A stretch of DNA of 64,000 nucleotides, taken from positions 1,240,001 through 1,304,000 of the forward strand of contig CAVSID010000001.1 of NCBI GenBank assembly GCA_963727915.1, given 5' to 3'. The notes below the pieces were generated by a model. That model worked only from the letters and a program-made list of their open reading frames with translations, was not told where the DNA came from and ran no database searches. The position numbers and the translations under genes are program-made. Positions 52,306-61,426 of the stretch are shown one piece after another. Numbering within the stretch: position 1 is the stretch's first letter; each line of letters begins with the position of its first letter. Source of the stretch: CAWAND01 sp963727915. Its GTDB lineage: Bacteria > Chloroflexota > Anaerolineae > Anaerolineales > E44-bin32.

Positions 52306-52482
52306 CTAGCGAAAAGGGACAATCCCCAGCAAGACGCCGGCCGCGAAGAGGATTAAGACAACGGTCAGTATGCCCAAGCCGGCCAACACCACCGGGATGA
52401 CCCGCTCAAACAGCACGGAGTCATCAGGCATCCGAGAAGTGCCTCTGACGATCGGGCGACCTCGGTCTTCTGTCTCTTCCAT
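52306..52482 (-). CDS. small single-helix membrane protein
   Basis: A 58-residue protein with a charged N-terminus (MEETEDRGRPIVRGTSRMPD) and one C-terminal helix (VIPVVLAGLGILTVVLILFAAGVLLG). AGGAG precedes the ATG. It lies downstream of the HTH regulator on the same strand. Function unknown. Confidence 0.6.
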   Translation of the reverse strand: MEETEDRGRPIVRGTSRMPDDSVLFERVIPVVLAGLGILTVVLILFAAGVLLGIVPFR

Positions 52483-52561
52483 GGCGGCTCCTGATTTCAG
52501 CTTCTCAACCAGTTGTCCGGTCACAAGACCTCCAGACGGGGCACGAGCTTCCCGGCCAGGC

Positions 52562-53191
52562 TCATGCCCTGGGCTCAAATCCGTCCAGAACAGCCAATTG
52601 GTACACGTTCAGCAGCTTGGTCAACCGCCCGAAAAGGGGCCCGTGGCTGCCGCCAGGGATGGGGTCACCGGCGGACAGGCCGAACGCCGTCTCGATCACC
52701 CGGTCGCGAAAGAACAGACTCGCCTGCATCGCCTCCGACAGCGTCAGGCCGATCCTGCTGGCCGTCTCAGCATGCTGACGTCCAATGGCAGTGACCTCAT
52801 CCAGGATTTGCTGGTCGCTGGAATCGCCCGAGACATAGCGAAGGATCAGCCCGAGCAGGCGCCGGCCCAGGTCGCGCTGTTGCTTGCGGGCGGTCTCGTC
52901 ATAGGCCCGCAGCCAAGTGGCATCGCTTGTCGTGGCGATCTCGCTGCGTGTGATGGACAGGGCGTGATGAGTCCAGTTGGCTCCGAGGTCCGTACGGGCT
53001 TCCTGGCGCTGACGCCATTCAAAAGCTCTGAGATCGTCGAGCGCAAACCTGCGGTGGCCGCCGGGGGTAATCATTGCCGATAGTTTGCCGTCATCCGCCC
53101 AGCGGCGGATGGTATTGGGGTGAACACCGAGGACCTCGGCGGCTTGCGACGTGCTCAACCAATTTGGCAGGGGGGCTAGTTCAGAAGACAC
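52562..53191 (-). CDS. MerR-like HTH regulator with C-terminal helical-bundle domain
   Basis: A 209-residue regulator: an N-terminal winged helix of excisionase/MerR type (WLSTSQAAEVLGVHPNTIRRWADDGKL, TPGGHRRFALDDLRAFEWRQ) and a helical C-terminal domain similar to RsbR-type four-helix bundles (RRLLGLILRYVSG, RIGLTLSEAMQASLFFRDRVIE). The ligand is unknown; no cobalamin motif is seen. Three tandem 10-bp repeats upstream (53254-53283) are its likely operator. Confidence 0.82.
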   Translation of the reverse strand: MSSELAPLPNWLSTSQAAEVLGVHPNTIRRWADDGKLSAMITPGGHRRFALDDLRAFEWRQRQEARTDLGANWTHHALSITRSEIATTSDATWLRAYDETARKQQRDLGRRLLGLILRYVSGDSSDQQILDEVTAIGRQHAETASRIGLTLSEAMQASLFFRDRVIETAFGLSAGDPIPGGSHGPLFGRLTKLLNVYQLAVLDGFEPRA

Positions 53192-53253
53192 GTGTCGTCC
53201 AGTTGGTTACCGCTACCGGGCGCCCAACGCGCCCAACATAAGGGAATATAGAT

Positions 53254-53283
53254 AAACCTTACCAAACCTCACCAAATATAACC
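53254..53283. repeat. three tandem 10-bp direct repeats upstream of the HTH regulator
   Basis: AAACCTTACC, AAACCTCACC and AAATATAACC follow each other without a gap in the only AT-rich stretch nearby. One helical turn per unit places all three on the same DNA face, as for co-operative binding of several HTH subunits. On the minus strand TATATT follows them as a possible -10 box. Confidence 0.65.
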
Positions 53284-53335
53284 GATTGATCCCCAAGATT
53301 CAAGGAGGATCTTCAGTTTTGACGGCTGTCAGATG

Positions 53336-54121
53336 TCATGGCTCAGATGAGGTTTCGACCTGAAGGACGGAGGGGTGGGTCCAGAGTGCAAAGTCGAGCT
53401 GGACGGCGTTGGCACCCGAACTCAGCAGGGCCGAGATTTCGGAGGGTTCTCGGATCCCCCCCGAAACCACAACCGGAATGTCCAGCGAGGCGGCCAACGT
53501 TGCAATGTGTTCCAGCACCAAGGGGAAGAGACTTGGACCGAACACTCGACCGGAAGAGGTCCCCTCGGGCCCGACGATGGCACCGCGCGGGGGAACCAGG
53601 CTGATGGCGGCTGGGGCAGCTTTGCGGACCGCATCAATCGCGGCCCACCCGCTGTCGAGGCTGAGGCGGACGATGACTGGGAGTTCACTGTTGGCGACGG
53701 GGCCGAGCTGCCTTTCTATCTGAACCGGGTCTTCTACATTCAGCCCCACTTCAACTGCCGACACGGCGTCCACTGCTTCGAGTTGGAGCAGCATTTGGCG
53801 CAGCTCGACGGGCTCGTCGGCGATGATGTGCACGATAACGGGCATCGGCATCCTTCGCCATCGAAGGCCGTGTTCCCGGATCACAGCAGTCAACCCTGGA
53901 TTGGGCAGACCCGTGTGGAGCAAGAACCCTCCGGGGAAATCGTGAACCCGAGTTTCGGATGTGGCGCGGCGGGGCGCGTTCGAAATTGGATGGGTGATGA
54001 AAGCGCCAAGTCTCCGCATGTCCAAGGATGAGGCGGCCTCGTCCGAAAACCCAAGCGCGCCTGCGGTGTTCATCCAGGGTGGGTCGACGATCGCCTCGCG
54101 CTTCCCCGATGTGATCAGCAT
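53336..54121 (-). CDS. dihydroorotate dehydrogenase-like FMN TIM-barrel protein
   Basis: A 261-residue TIM barrel related to PyrD. Family blocks: PPWMNTAGALGFSDEA (start of barrel), ITHPISNAPRRATSETRVHD, AVEVGLNVED, LPVIVRLSLDSG, and the FMN phosphate site IPVVVSGGIREPSEISALLSSGANAVQLDFAL. It is shorter than PyrD (about 300), and the canonical catalytic loop with Cys/Ser is not evident, so it may be a divergent paralogue. Its ATG follows the PyrK-like stop by one base; the two probably form a complex as PyrD1B-PyrK do. Confidence 0.78.
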   Translation of the reverse strand: MLITSGKREAIVDPPWMNTAGALGFSDEAASSLDMRRLGAFITHPISNAPRRATSETRVHDFPGGFLLHTGLPNPGLTAVIREHGLRWRRMPMPVIVHIIADEPVELRQMLLQLEAVDAVSAVEVGLNVEDPVQIERQLGPVANSELPVIVRLSLDSGWAAIDAVRKAAPAAISLVPPRGAIVGPEGTSSGRVFGPSLFPLVLEHIATLAASLDIPVVVSGGIREPSEISALLSSGANAVQLDFALWTHPSVLQVETSSEP

Positions 54122-54122
54122 C

Positions 54123-54800
54123 TCAGGTCCTGAGATTCCGCAATCGAAGGGTTGGCCCTTCAGTGCATAGCAGCCGACGGCGCCCATAACCTTCCAAGGC
54201 GCAGGCCTGGCATCCGCCGATGCCGCAGGGTACAGCGGCTACGACAAGGACGTCATCCTGGACAAGGCGGCGTAGACGCCAAGCATCACCTTTCAATCGA
54301 TCGGAAAGCTCGCCGAGTCGGCCCATTGGGATGCCAACGGCGATATAGTCGGCCCAAGCCACGGCCTCCTCCGGATCCGGGAGTACTTCGACGGCAGGAG
54401 GCAGACGATAAGTCTGATCGTCGGGAACGAAGGCGACTTCACGACCCTGGGCAAGTCCCAGGTCTACCAGAGGCCGGAGATATCCGCCGACACCCCCAAT
54501 CGAGATGATCAACCAGCGCCGGCCGCTCTCCGGAGGCAAGAAACCATCGCCGTTCGGCCCGCGCAGGACCAAGGTTGTGCCTGGGGGCCATTGCACACCT
54601 GTGGGCAAATGTGTGGAGAAACCAGACTCCGAGATTCGGATTGGAATCAGAGTGTGGCAGCGCCAATCGTAGCCGGGCCGGAAGCCGGCAAACATCTGCC
54701 CCGGCCGGAGCTTGTGGCCAGGAGGCCCCTCCAGCCGAACCGAGATTCGGCCGTCCTGCTCAAGGGAGTGAGCTTTGACCCTGGCTTGGGTGGTAGGCAT
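54123..54800 (-). CDS. PyrK-like iron-sulfur flavoprotein electron-transfer subunit
   Basis: A 225-residue ferredoxin-reductase-fold protein. The N-terminal barrel has LRPGQMFAGFRPG; the nucleotide domain has LIISIGGVGGYLRPLVDL; the C-terminal [2Fe-2S] site is VAAVPCGIGGCQACALEGYGRRRLLCTEGP with the four Cys of PyrK. It would carry electrons from the PyrD-like partner to NAD(P) or another acceptor. No other pyrimidine genes are near. Confidence 0.83.
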   Translation of the reverse strand: MPTTQARVKAHSLEQDGRISVRLEGPPGHKLRPGQMFAGFRPGYDWRCHTLIPIRISESGFSTHLPTGVQWPPGTTLVLRGPNGDGFLPPESGRRWLIISIGGVGGYLRPLVDLGLAQGREVAFVPDDQTYRLPPAVEVLPDPEEAVAWADYIAVGIPMGRLGELSDRLKGDAWRLRRLVQDDVLVVAAVPCGIGGCQACALEGYGRRRLLCTEGPTLRLRNLRT

Positions 54801-54869
54801 GAGCCGATGCTAACATGCGTGTCGTGGCGGAGCAATGTCAGGCTGGCGTCGGGGGGCGATTCGCCTGCA

Positions 54870-54878
54870 TGCTATAAT
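54870..54878 (+). promoter_or_regulatory. extended -10 promoter of the SPFH gene
   Basis: TGC-TATAAT followed by CCGCCCG, the same block as at 4273-4286. The leader has a small hairpin GGGAG/CTCCC. Confidence 0.6.
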
Positions 54879-54941
54879 CCGCCCGAATTACCAGCGCTGG
54901 GAGGCACAACTCCCAATTTCACACATCAGCAGGAGGGCGAC

Positions 54942-55986
54942 GTGAACGTAGCAGAGCTGTCGAGGGGTCTGGCGAACTCTTGCCTGGATTGCGGCGATTG
55001 TCGTTGTCGTGATTGCCGTGGTTCGAGCTTCTCGTGGTCGGCCGCTGAAGTCGGCTGTGGGTCTGGTTCTGGGTATGCTCGCCGTGGCGGTGATCTTCAC
55101 CTCGGTTGGCGCCGGATTGGTGTTCGTTCAACCGGAAGAACGTGGGGTCGTGATCTCGGCCGTGACGCCGGAAGGCTTTCGGCAGGATGCGTTGCAACCT
55201 GGCTTGCACTGGATTGTCCCCTTTGCCGAGTCAGTGGTCGTGTACCCGATTTCACGCCAGACCTACACGATGTCGATCGCTCCCTCGGAGGGTGCCGTTC
55301 AGGGGGACGACTCGGTCACAGCCAGGACGGCCGATGGCCAGGAGGTCTTCATTGATGCCTCGGTCATCTTCTCGGTGGATCCGAATCAAGTCGTCCAGGT
55401 CCACATCGATTGGCAAAATCGCTATGACCGCGATCTGGTGCGCCCGGTGTCGCGAGGCATCATCCGTGACGAAGCCTCCAAATACGGCGTCGAGGACATT
55501 GTCAGCCAGAAGCGCCAAGAACTGATCGAAGGGATACGGACCCGGCTTGAGAATCGACTTAGTGCCAATGGGTTGGTGCTGCAAGAGTTCGTTTTGAGGA
55601 ACATCACGTTTACGCCTGAGTATGCGGCCTCGGTCGAGCAGAAGCAGATCGCTGAGCAGAGGGCCCAGGAGGCCAAGCTGACAGTCGAACAGAAACGACA
55701 AGAGGCTGAGCAGGCCCGACAGGTCGCACAGGGCCAGGCGGACGCCGCCGTGATCAGCGCTCAGGGACGAGCACAATCACGGCTGATCGAGGCCGATGCT
55801 GAATCCCAGGCTTTGAAGAAGATCGCCGAGGCGCTGCAAGCCAACCAGAACTTGATAACGTATGAGTATGTCAAGAACCTGTCACCAAATATCCAGGTGA
55901 TGTTGGTTCCTAGCGACAATCCCTTCTTGCTCCCGCTGCCCACACCCACACCGGTGAGCGGCGCTGCGCCCGAGGGAACGCAATAG
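54942..55986 (+). CDS. SPFH/prohibitin-family membrane protein, frameshifted near the N-terminus
   Basis: A roughly 347-residue prohibitin-like protein. GTG 54942 follows AGGAGGG and gives MNVAELSRGLA; after an indel near 54980 the frame reads AWIAAIVVVVIAVVRASRG (first helix) and LVLGMLAVAVIFTSVGAGLVFV (second). The SPFH domain follows (VQPEERGVVI, LQPGLHWIVPFAE, RTADGQEVFIDASVIFSV), then a long coiled coil (QKQIAEQRAQEAKLTVEQKRQEAEQARQ) and a Pro-rich end. It likely forms membrane ring assemblies and modulates membrane proteases. Confidence 0.9.
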
Positions 55987-56008
55987 CCATATCACAACGG
56001 GAAGTCCT

Positions 56009-56043
56009 CCAGCGCCCGGGTATCTTCCCCGGGCGCTGGCTTC
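56009..56043 (+). terminator. intrinsic terminator after the SPFH gene
   Basis: CCAGCGCCCGGG and its complement around TATCTTC, then CTTCTT. The rest of the gap to 56297 shows no supported gene. Confidence 0.75.
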
Positions 56044-56297
56044 TTAACGGCAACCGGGCACCACACCGTTCATTCAATTTCCCCGTCTGGCGGCTAGCGC
56101 CTTGTTGACGGCCGGTGTTTGGGGCCGGAGCTTTCGCCCATCTCCGACGTCGAGGACTAGCCCAGACGGACCAGCCAGTTTGGGGCTGTGTGTGTGATAT
56201 GCTAGCCAGCAACTTGGGGTGTGGAAGTGCCGGCTTTCGCTCCCGTCAGTACTCTGTTCTACGAATCGACGCCTCACATCGGTACCGGGGGATGGGC

Positions 56298-56991
56298 ATG
56301 CTTCTCAAATCCTTGCCGTTTGAACACGTTGGGCGGCCGCCTTCTGCCAAGTCGGACAGGTTGCCGCCGATGCTCCTGATGCTTCACGGCATCGGAAGTG
56401 ATGAGCGCGACCTGTTTGCTCTCGGTTCAGCCTTCGATCCGCGATTCCATGTCTTGAGCCTGAGGGGGCCGTATGCTTTGGACCAGGGAGGCTATGGATG
56501 GTTCGAGACCGAGTTCGCCGTCTATGGCTCGAAAATATACCCCGAGAGCGCCGAATTCGAGCCGGCAGAAGCTGGTCCAGTTCATTCAACTGGCTGCACA
56601 ACACTACCGGACCGATCCAAAACACGTGTATCTGATGGGCTTCAGCCAGGGGGCGATTCTGTCACTGCTCATGGCGCTAACCCGTCCCGACTTGCTGGCC
56701 GGCGTCATCGTTGTGAGTGGACGGCTGCCGGGGGAGCTCCTCGCTAGCAGCAGCCCCATCACGCGCCAGCTCGCTGGCCGCGACGCTATCAACGGTCTTC
56801 CGGTCTTCCTCGCCCACGGGTCGCTCGATGACGTGATCAAGGTTGAGGAGGGCCAGCGCGTACGTGACAGGCTGATGAGCCTTCAGGCAAATGTCTTCTA
56901 CCGAGAATACGATACAGGCCATGCTATTCCCCGCCAGATCATGTCAGACTTGGACAATTGGCTGTCAGGTCGCCTGATTGCTCGGGTCTGA
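56298..56991 (+). CDS. phospholipase/carboxylesterase-type alpha/beta hydrolase, frameshifted
   Basis: A roughly 230-residue esterase: MLLMLHGIGSDERDLFALG (oxyanion region), SLRGPYALDQGGYGWF, then after an indel near 56565 SSRQKLVQFIQLAAQHYRTD and the nucleophile elbow VYLMGFSQGAILSLL, Asp in LAHGSLDDVIKV and His in YDTGHAIP. It is similar to the YpfH/acyl-protein thioesterase group and would cleave small carboxyl esters. The start is ATG 56298 or 56292. Confidence 0.87.
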
Positions 56992-57048
56992 AAGCACATC
57001 AGGATTTTGTCGGTCCGCCAAGCGGTGTAGATCAGGGAGAACAGCGTG

Positions 57049-58057
57049 ATGTCGGATGTGGAGACCATTTCCCAAGCCCAGGCCAAACACACGCCCTTGC
57101 TGATGGGCAAGGCAAACGTCGTGGGCGTGGGGCGGGGCTACAAGGTTGTCAAGGGCCGCAAAACCGACAAGATGTGCGTGGTGGTTCTCGTTCGCCACAA
57201 GGTTCCCAGCATGGCGCTTGAAGCGCATGCATTGGTGCCCAGGGCCATCGATGGTGTGGAAACGGACGTGATCGAAGTGGGCGAGTTGGTCGCTCAGGTA
57301 TCCCGAACGGAGAGGCTGCGTCCGGCACCGCCCGGTGTCAGCCTGGGCCATTACCAAATTACCGCCGGTACCTTCGGCGCCGTTGTCCGGGACAAAGCCA
57401 CGGGCGACTCTCTCGATCCTATCCAACAACCACGTCTTGGCCAACAGCAACGATGCAAAGATCGGTGACGCTATCCTCCAGCCGGGAGCTGTGGATGGTG
57501 GGCGACTGGACCAGGACACCCTTGCTCACCTGGTCCGTTTTGTCCCAATCCAGTTTACCGTGGCTCCGTCCTCCTGCTCGATTGCCAGTGCGGTGGCCTG
57601 GCTCGGCAACAGTCTTGCTCGTGGGCTCGGTTCCAAACACCGGCTGCAGGCATACTACACGGATCCGAATGCCGTCAACAAGGCGGACGCAGCCGTTGCT
57701 GCCCCGGTTGAACCAGACATGATCTCCGACCAGATCCTGGAAATCGGTGCCATCGCAGGGACTCGTCCGGCGGAGCTTGGTCTCACGGTACGGAAGTCGG
57801 GGCGCACGACTGGTTTTACATCGGGAGAGATAGGTGTGTTGGATGCCACGGTGACGGTCGGCTATGGCACTTCCCGCCGAGCCCGTTTCGAGGGTCAGAT
57901 CATCAGCAGCCCCATGTCGTCTCCGGGTGACTCCGGTTCGTTGCTCGTCGCTGGTGATTCGATGCAGGCGGTTGGTCTCCTTTTCGCTGGATCGGATCAG
58001 GCCACGATCTTCAACCCTATCGATGACGTACTGGCCGCCCTTGAGGTGGAGCTGTGA
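57049..58057 (+). CDS. trypsin-like serine protease with KANVVGVG N-terminal domain, frameshifted
   Basis: A roughly 335-residue protein. Residues 1-90 form a small domain (LLMGKANVVGVGRGYKVVKG, VVLVRHKVP, VETDVIEVGEL) that is repeated as a separate gene just downstream. Then a chymotrypsin-fold protease: TAGTFGAVVRDKATGDSL; after an indel near 57415 ILSNNHVLANSND (His), NKADAAVAAP (Asp) and PMSSPGDSGSLLVA (Ser). There is no signal peptide, so it acts in the cytoplasm or is exported by another route. Start at ATG 57049 after AGGGAGAA. Confidence 0.85.
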
Positions 58058-58332
58058 GCGAACCCCAGGCGGGTTTCCAGGCGCGGTTGGAGCGAGCCCG
58101 AGCCGTCAAGCAAGCCCACGAAGCCGAGCTGCTCTCAAAGGCAAACGTCGTGGGCGTGGGAGTTGGATTTCGTCGAACTTCCGGCGAGCCAACGGCGGAT
58201 GTGGCCATTGTTGTCATGGTTAGAGTCAAGGTTCCTGCGGCCGATCTCCTGCCGGACGAAGCGCTCCCGGACGAAATCGAGGGGATCCCCGTCGACGTGC
58301 AACCTGTGGGAGAGTTTGGCATTCACGTCTGA
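58054..58332 (+). CDS. stand-alone KANVVGVG domain protein, paralogue of the protease N-terminus
   Basis: A 92-residue protein: a helical start (FQARLERARAVKQAHEAELL), then SKANVVGVGVGFRRTSGEPT, VAIVVMVRVKVPAADLLP and IEGIPVDVQPVGEFG. The core aligns with residues 15-85 of the upstream protease. Its GTG start overlaps the protease stop (GTGA), so both are made together. It could be an inhibitor, chaperone or partner of the protease. Function unknown. Confidence 0.8.
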   Translation: MSEPQAGFQARLERARAVKQAHEAELLSKANVVGVGVGFRRTSGEPTADVAIVVMVRVKVPAADLLPDEALPDEIEGIPVDVQPVGEFGIHV

Positions 58333-58421
58333 CGCCGCACCTCCTTGGGCACGTGCATGGGCAGGATCAGCGAGTTGCCCATCGTCAGACTTTGAGGCAA
58401 CGGCTGAGGGTTCTGATGCTC

Positions 58422-59787
58422 TCAGTTCGACCCGTCAGCCAGCGATGCCTGGCGGGCGGATTTTAGACCATCGAGGGCGGCATCGATGCCGGCTTTGTCT
58501 CTGGCCTTCCAGAACGTGGCCAGCTCCGACAAACCTTGGGTCGCCATCTGGCCCTTGAATGCATTCAATTCAAACAGCTCCGCAAGGTGAGGACTATCCT
58601 GGATGAAGGATAGTCCTTTCTGCTGGTAGGTTGGGAAGGCATCCGCCGGAATGCGATGGATCGGGATCAACCGTCCCACTTCGTCGATGTTCATCTGGAG
58701 GCCTTGCTCCGATAGAAGGTAGTGGATGAAGGCTCGGCCTGCCTCAGGATAGACAGCGCCGGCGGGGATGTACGCGCCATACACCAGCGCGATTTCACCG
58801 TCATCGACCTCGGCATTCAGGCTTGGGAAACGGAAGAAATCCAGCTTCTGTTTGACCTCAGGCGTGATGAATTCATACAGCCACTCCCCGATATTGAACA
58901 TTGCCGCCCGGCCATCCGAAATCTGGTTCACGGCCTCGAACCAGCTGCCCGGTTCATCCGCCGGGGCGAAACACCCGGCATCCAGCATTTCGAGCCAATG
59001 GTTGAAGACATTCCTGACACGCGGGTCCTCAAAGCTAATCTCTCCGGCCAGCAGGCGCTGATGGAAATCGAAGCCATTTAGCCGGAGATCCAGAATGCTG
59101 AACCAGCGGGCATTGGGAGGAGTCCACGCGGCGGCCGAATTGGTGATGGGAATAATCCCGGCATCGCTTAGCGTGCGGCATGCCCGCAGAAGCGACTCCC
59201 AGGAGTTCGGGGGGATGCAGGTCGAATTGGTCGAAGATATCCGTCCGGTAGAAGACAGGGTTCCATTGCACTGCCAAGGGCACGAAGTATGGCGTGCCAC
59301 CGACTTTGGCCAAGTCGGCCACGCTGTCCGGATAGGCATCCGCCAAGTTCTCCGATTCCCACACGTCCCCCAGCGGCGCAAGTTTTCCGGCCCTAATGTA
59401 TCGACCCAGGCTGGCTCCCCCGATGAACCCGGTGATCACATCGGGCGGTCGGTCGAGGTTGAGCTGTCGGTCCAGGACGTCTGCCGGCACGGGTGCCCCG
59501 TAAAGGCCGGCGGCCCCATAGGTGACTGTGATGCTTGGGTTGGCCGTTTCGAAGGACTTGCGGGCATGGATATCCCACACGCCTTGGGCAGATCCTCCAA
59601 AGAAAGAAAACCAACGCATCTCGATCGGCTCCGGTGTGTTGGTCGGCGGGGGGGTCGTCGTGGCAGTGCCAACTGGGATCAGGTCTCCGGGCGGGACAGG
59701 AGAGGTTGAAGCCGGACCAGCACACGCAGCCGAATTTAGGAATAGCGAGGTTGCCACAAATACGGTGAGCATCTGACTCGTCTTCAT
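58422..59787 (-). CDS. ABC transporter extracellular sugar-binding lipoprotein, frameshifted
   Basis: A roughly 455-residue substrate-binding protein. Signal peptide and lipobox NSAAC at the start (MKTSQMLTVFVATSLFLNS), Thr/Pro spacer, then EMRWFSFFGGSAQGVWDIHARKSFE, LYGAPVPADVLDRQL and VPLAVQWNPVFYRTDIF. After an indel near 59200 it continues NSWESLLRACRTLSDAG and GEWLYEF, to the C-terminal FWKARDKAGIDAALDGLK. This is the family 1 (MalE/UgpB-like) fold. No permease or ATPase genes are near, so it is an orphan receptor. AGGGAGA precedes the ATG at 59787. Confidence 0.87.
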
Positions 59788-59838
59788 CGTCTCTCCCTTG
59801 AGTTCTGTAACCGTTCTTCTCTGCAGCGCCTTCAGCGG

Positions 59839-59880
59839 ATCATAGGCGTACAATGGACTGGTCACAAGGGACACCTTGTG
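59839..59880. promoter_or_regulatory. shared operator-promoter region between the sugar-binding protein and MocR genes
   Basis: CACAAGG-GACA-CCTTGTG (59863-59880) is a perfect 7-bp dyad. On the minus strand TTGTGA (59862-59867), a 17-base spacer and TATGAT (59839-59844) form a promoter for the binding-protein gene, with its -35 box inside the dyad. A repressor bound there would block it. Confidence 0.65.
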
Positions 59881-59923
59881 CAAAAACGATGGGTACAATT
59901 TTGATGGGGGAGGAGCGTTGGAA

Positions 59924-61426
59924 GTGAAGCAGATCGAGATTCAAGCGGGGATAGCGCTGGATCGAACGCTGGCGGAGCCTCTCTACCGCCAGTTTTACCG
60001 GAGCGTCCAGCAGCACGTGCTTACTGGCCGGTTGCCACCCGGGACCAAGCTGCCTTCGATCCGGACTTTGTCGAAAAGTCTCGATGTCTCCAGGAACACG
60101 ATCGTCACCGCCATGGATCAACTGACGATCGAAGGCTACTTGGAAGCGAGGGTGGGGGCGGGGACATTCGTCAGTCGGACCCTACCCGAGACGCAGCTCC
60201 AAGTGGAATTTGGTGCCCTTGAGCTGTCCCCCGCGCGGCCTCATGCCGGCACATTGTCGAAGCGGGGCCAGGCACTCAAGGAATTGCTCGGGGATTCTCC
60301 GGATCGACCAGGCTACATGAGCGCAGTCGGGGCGTTTTCCGTCGATGGCCCCGACCTGGAAGATTTCCCTTGGGAGACCTGGCGCAAGCTTTCCGGGCGT
60401 CTCACCCGTCGTGCATCCCTTCGGCTTCTTGGTTATCAACGTGACCTGGGGTTAGAGCCCCTGCGTGACGTGCTGGCCGAGCACCTGGCATTGGCCCGCG
60501 GCGTGCGCTGTTCAGCGGACCAAATCTTGATTGTGTCCGGCTCACAGGAGGCCCTCTTCTTGACAGCCAATGTCCTCCTGGATCCGGGGGGCGAAGCATG
60601 GGTTGAAGACCCCGGCTATCCGGGCATGCGCCGGGCGCTGACGGCCGCTGGCGCGCACCTGATCCCGGTCAGCGTTGATGACGAAGGGATGGACGTGGGC
60701 TGGGCCCAATCAAACCACCCGCATGCCAGGCTCGCCTGTGTAACCCCGTCTCACCAATTTCCTTTGGGCCCGACGCTCAGCCTGCGCAGGCGGCTCGCGT
60801 TACTGGAATGGGCAGACACCGAATCCGGCTGGATCCTCGAGGATGACTATGACAGTGAATACCGCTACGAGGGACGCCCGCTGCAAGCCCTTCAAGGTCT
60901 TGACGGCGGCCAGCGTGTGGTCTACGCGGGCACATTCAGTAAGGTGCTTTTTCCCGGCCTTCGGCTGGGCTACGTCGTCGCGCCGCCGCAGCTGATCGAG
61001 GCATTCGCAGCGGCCAGAACTGCCGTCGATCTTCACCCGCCCGCCCTCACCCAGGCGATTCTGGCCGAGTTCATCGAGCGTGGCCACTACTGGCGGCACG
61101 TACGGCGCATGCGCACACGCTATTCGGTGCGCTGCGCGGCCCTGGTTCAAGCGCTGCGTGAAGAGATCGGCCCCGGCGTTGTGTTAGGGCCGCATGACTC
61201 TGGCATGCACTTCATTCTCGAGCTGCCTGAAGGGGTCAGCGACCGGGAGGTGTCCCGGCGAGCGGCAGAACTGGAAGTTGAGTGCCTTCCGGTGTCAAGC
61301 TTCGTGCATGGCCACGATCAGCTTTCCGGGCTCGTTATCGGCTTCGGACGGTTGGCCGTCGAGCACATCCGACCGGCCGTGAGGCGGCTGGCGCGGGCTA
61401 TCTCCGATGTCAGGCGAGCTACCTAG
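59924..61426 (+). CDS. MocR/PdxR-type GntR regulator with aminotransferase-like domain
   Basis: A roughly 500-residue regulator: GntR winged helix (PLYRQFYRSVQQHVLTGRLPPG, KLPSIRTLSKSLDVSRNTIV), then a fold-type I PLP domain (LVSGSQEALFLTANVLLDPG, VEDPGYPGMRRAL, LEDDYDSEYRY, and AGTFSKVLFPGLRLGY with the PLP Lys). MocR proteins sense PLP or amino compounds. GTG 59924 follows GGGGGAGGAG; TTG 59918 is also possible. It is divergent from the sugar-binding lipoprotein and probably controls it and itself through the dyad between them. Confidence 0.92.
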   Translation: MKQIEIQAGIALDRTLAEPLYRQFYRSVQQHVLTGRLPPGTKLPSIRTLSKSLDVSRNTIVTAMDQLTIEGYLEARVGAGTFVSRTLPETQLQVEFGALELSPARPHAGTLSKRGQALKELLGDSPDRPGYMSAVGAFSVDGPDLEDFPWETWRKLSGRLTRRASLRLLGYQRDLGLEPLRDVLAEHLALARGVRCSADQILIVSGSQEALFLTANVLLDPGGEAWVEDPGYPGMRRALTAAGAHLIPVSVDDEGMDVGWAQSNHPHARLACVTPSHQFPLGPTLSLRRRLALLEWADTESGWILEDDYDSEYRYEGRPLQALQGLDGGQRVVYAGTFSKVLFPGLRLGYVVAPPQLIEAFAAARTAVDLHPPALTQAILAEFIERGHYWRHVRRMRTRYSVRCAALVQALREEIGPGVVLGPHDSGMHFILELPEGVSDREVSRRAAELEVECLPVSSFVHGHDQLSGLVIGFGRLAVEHIRPAVRRLARAISDVRRAT

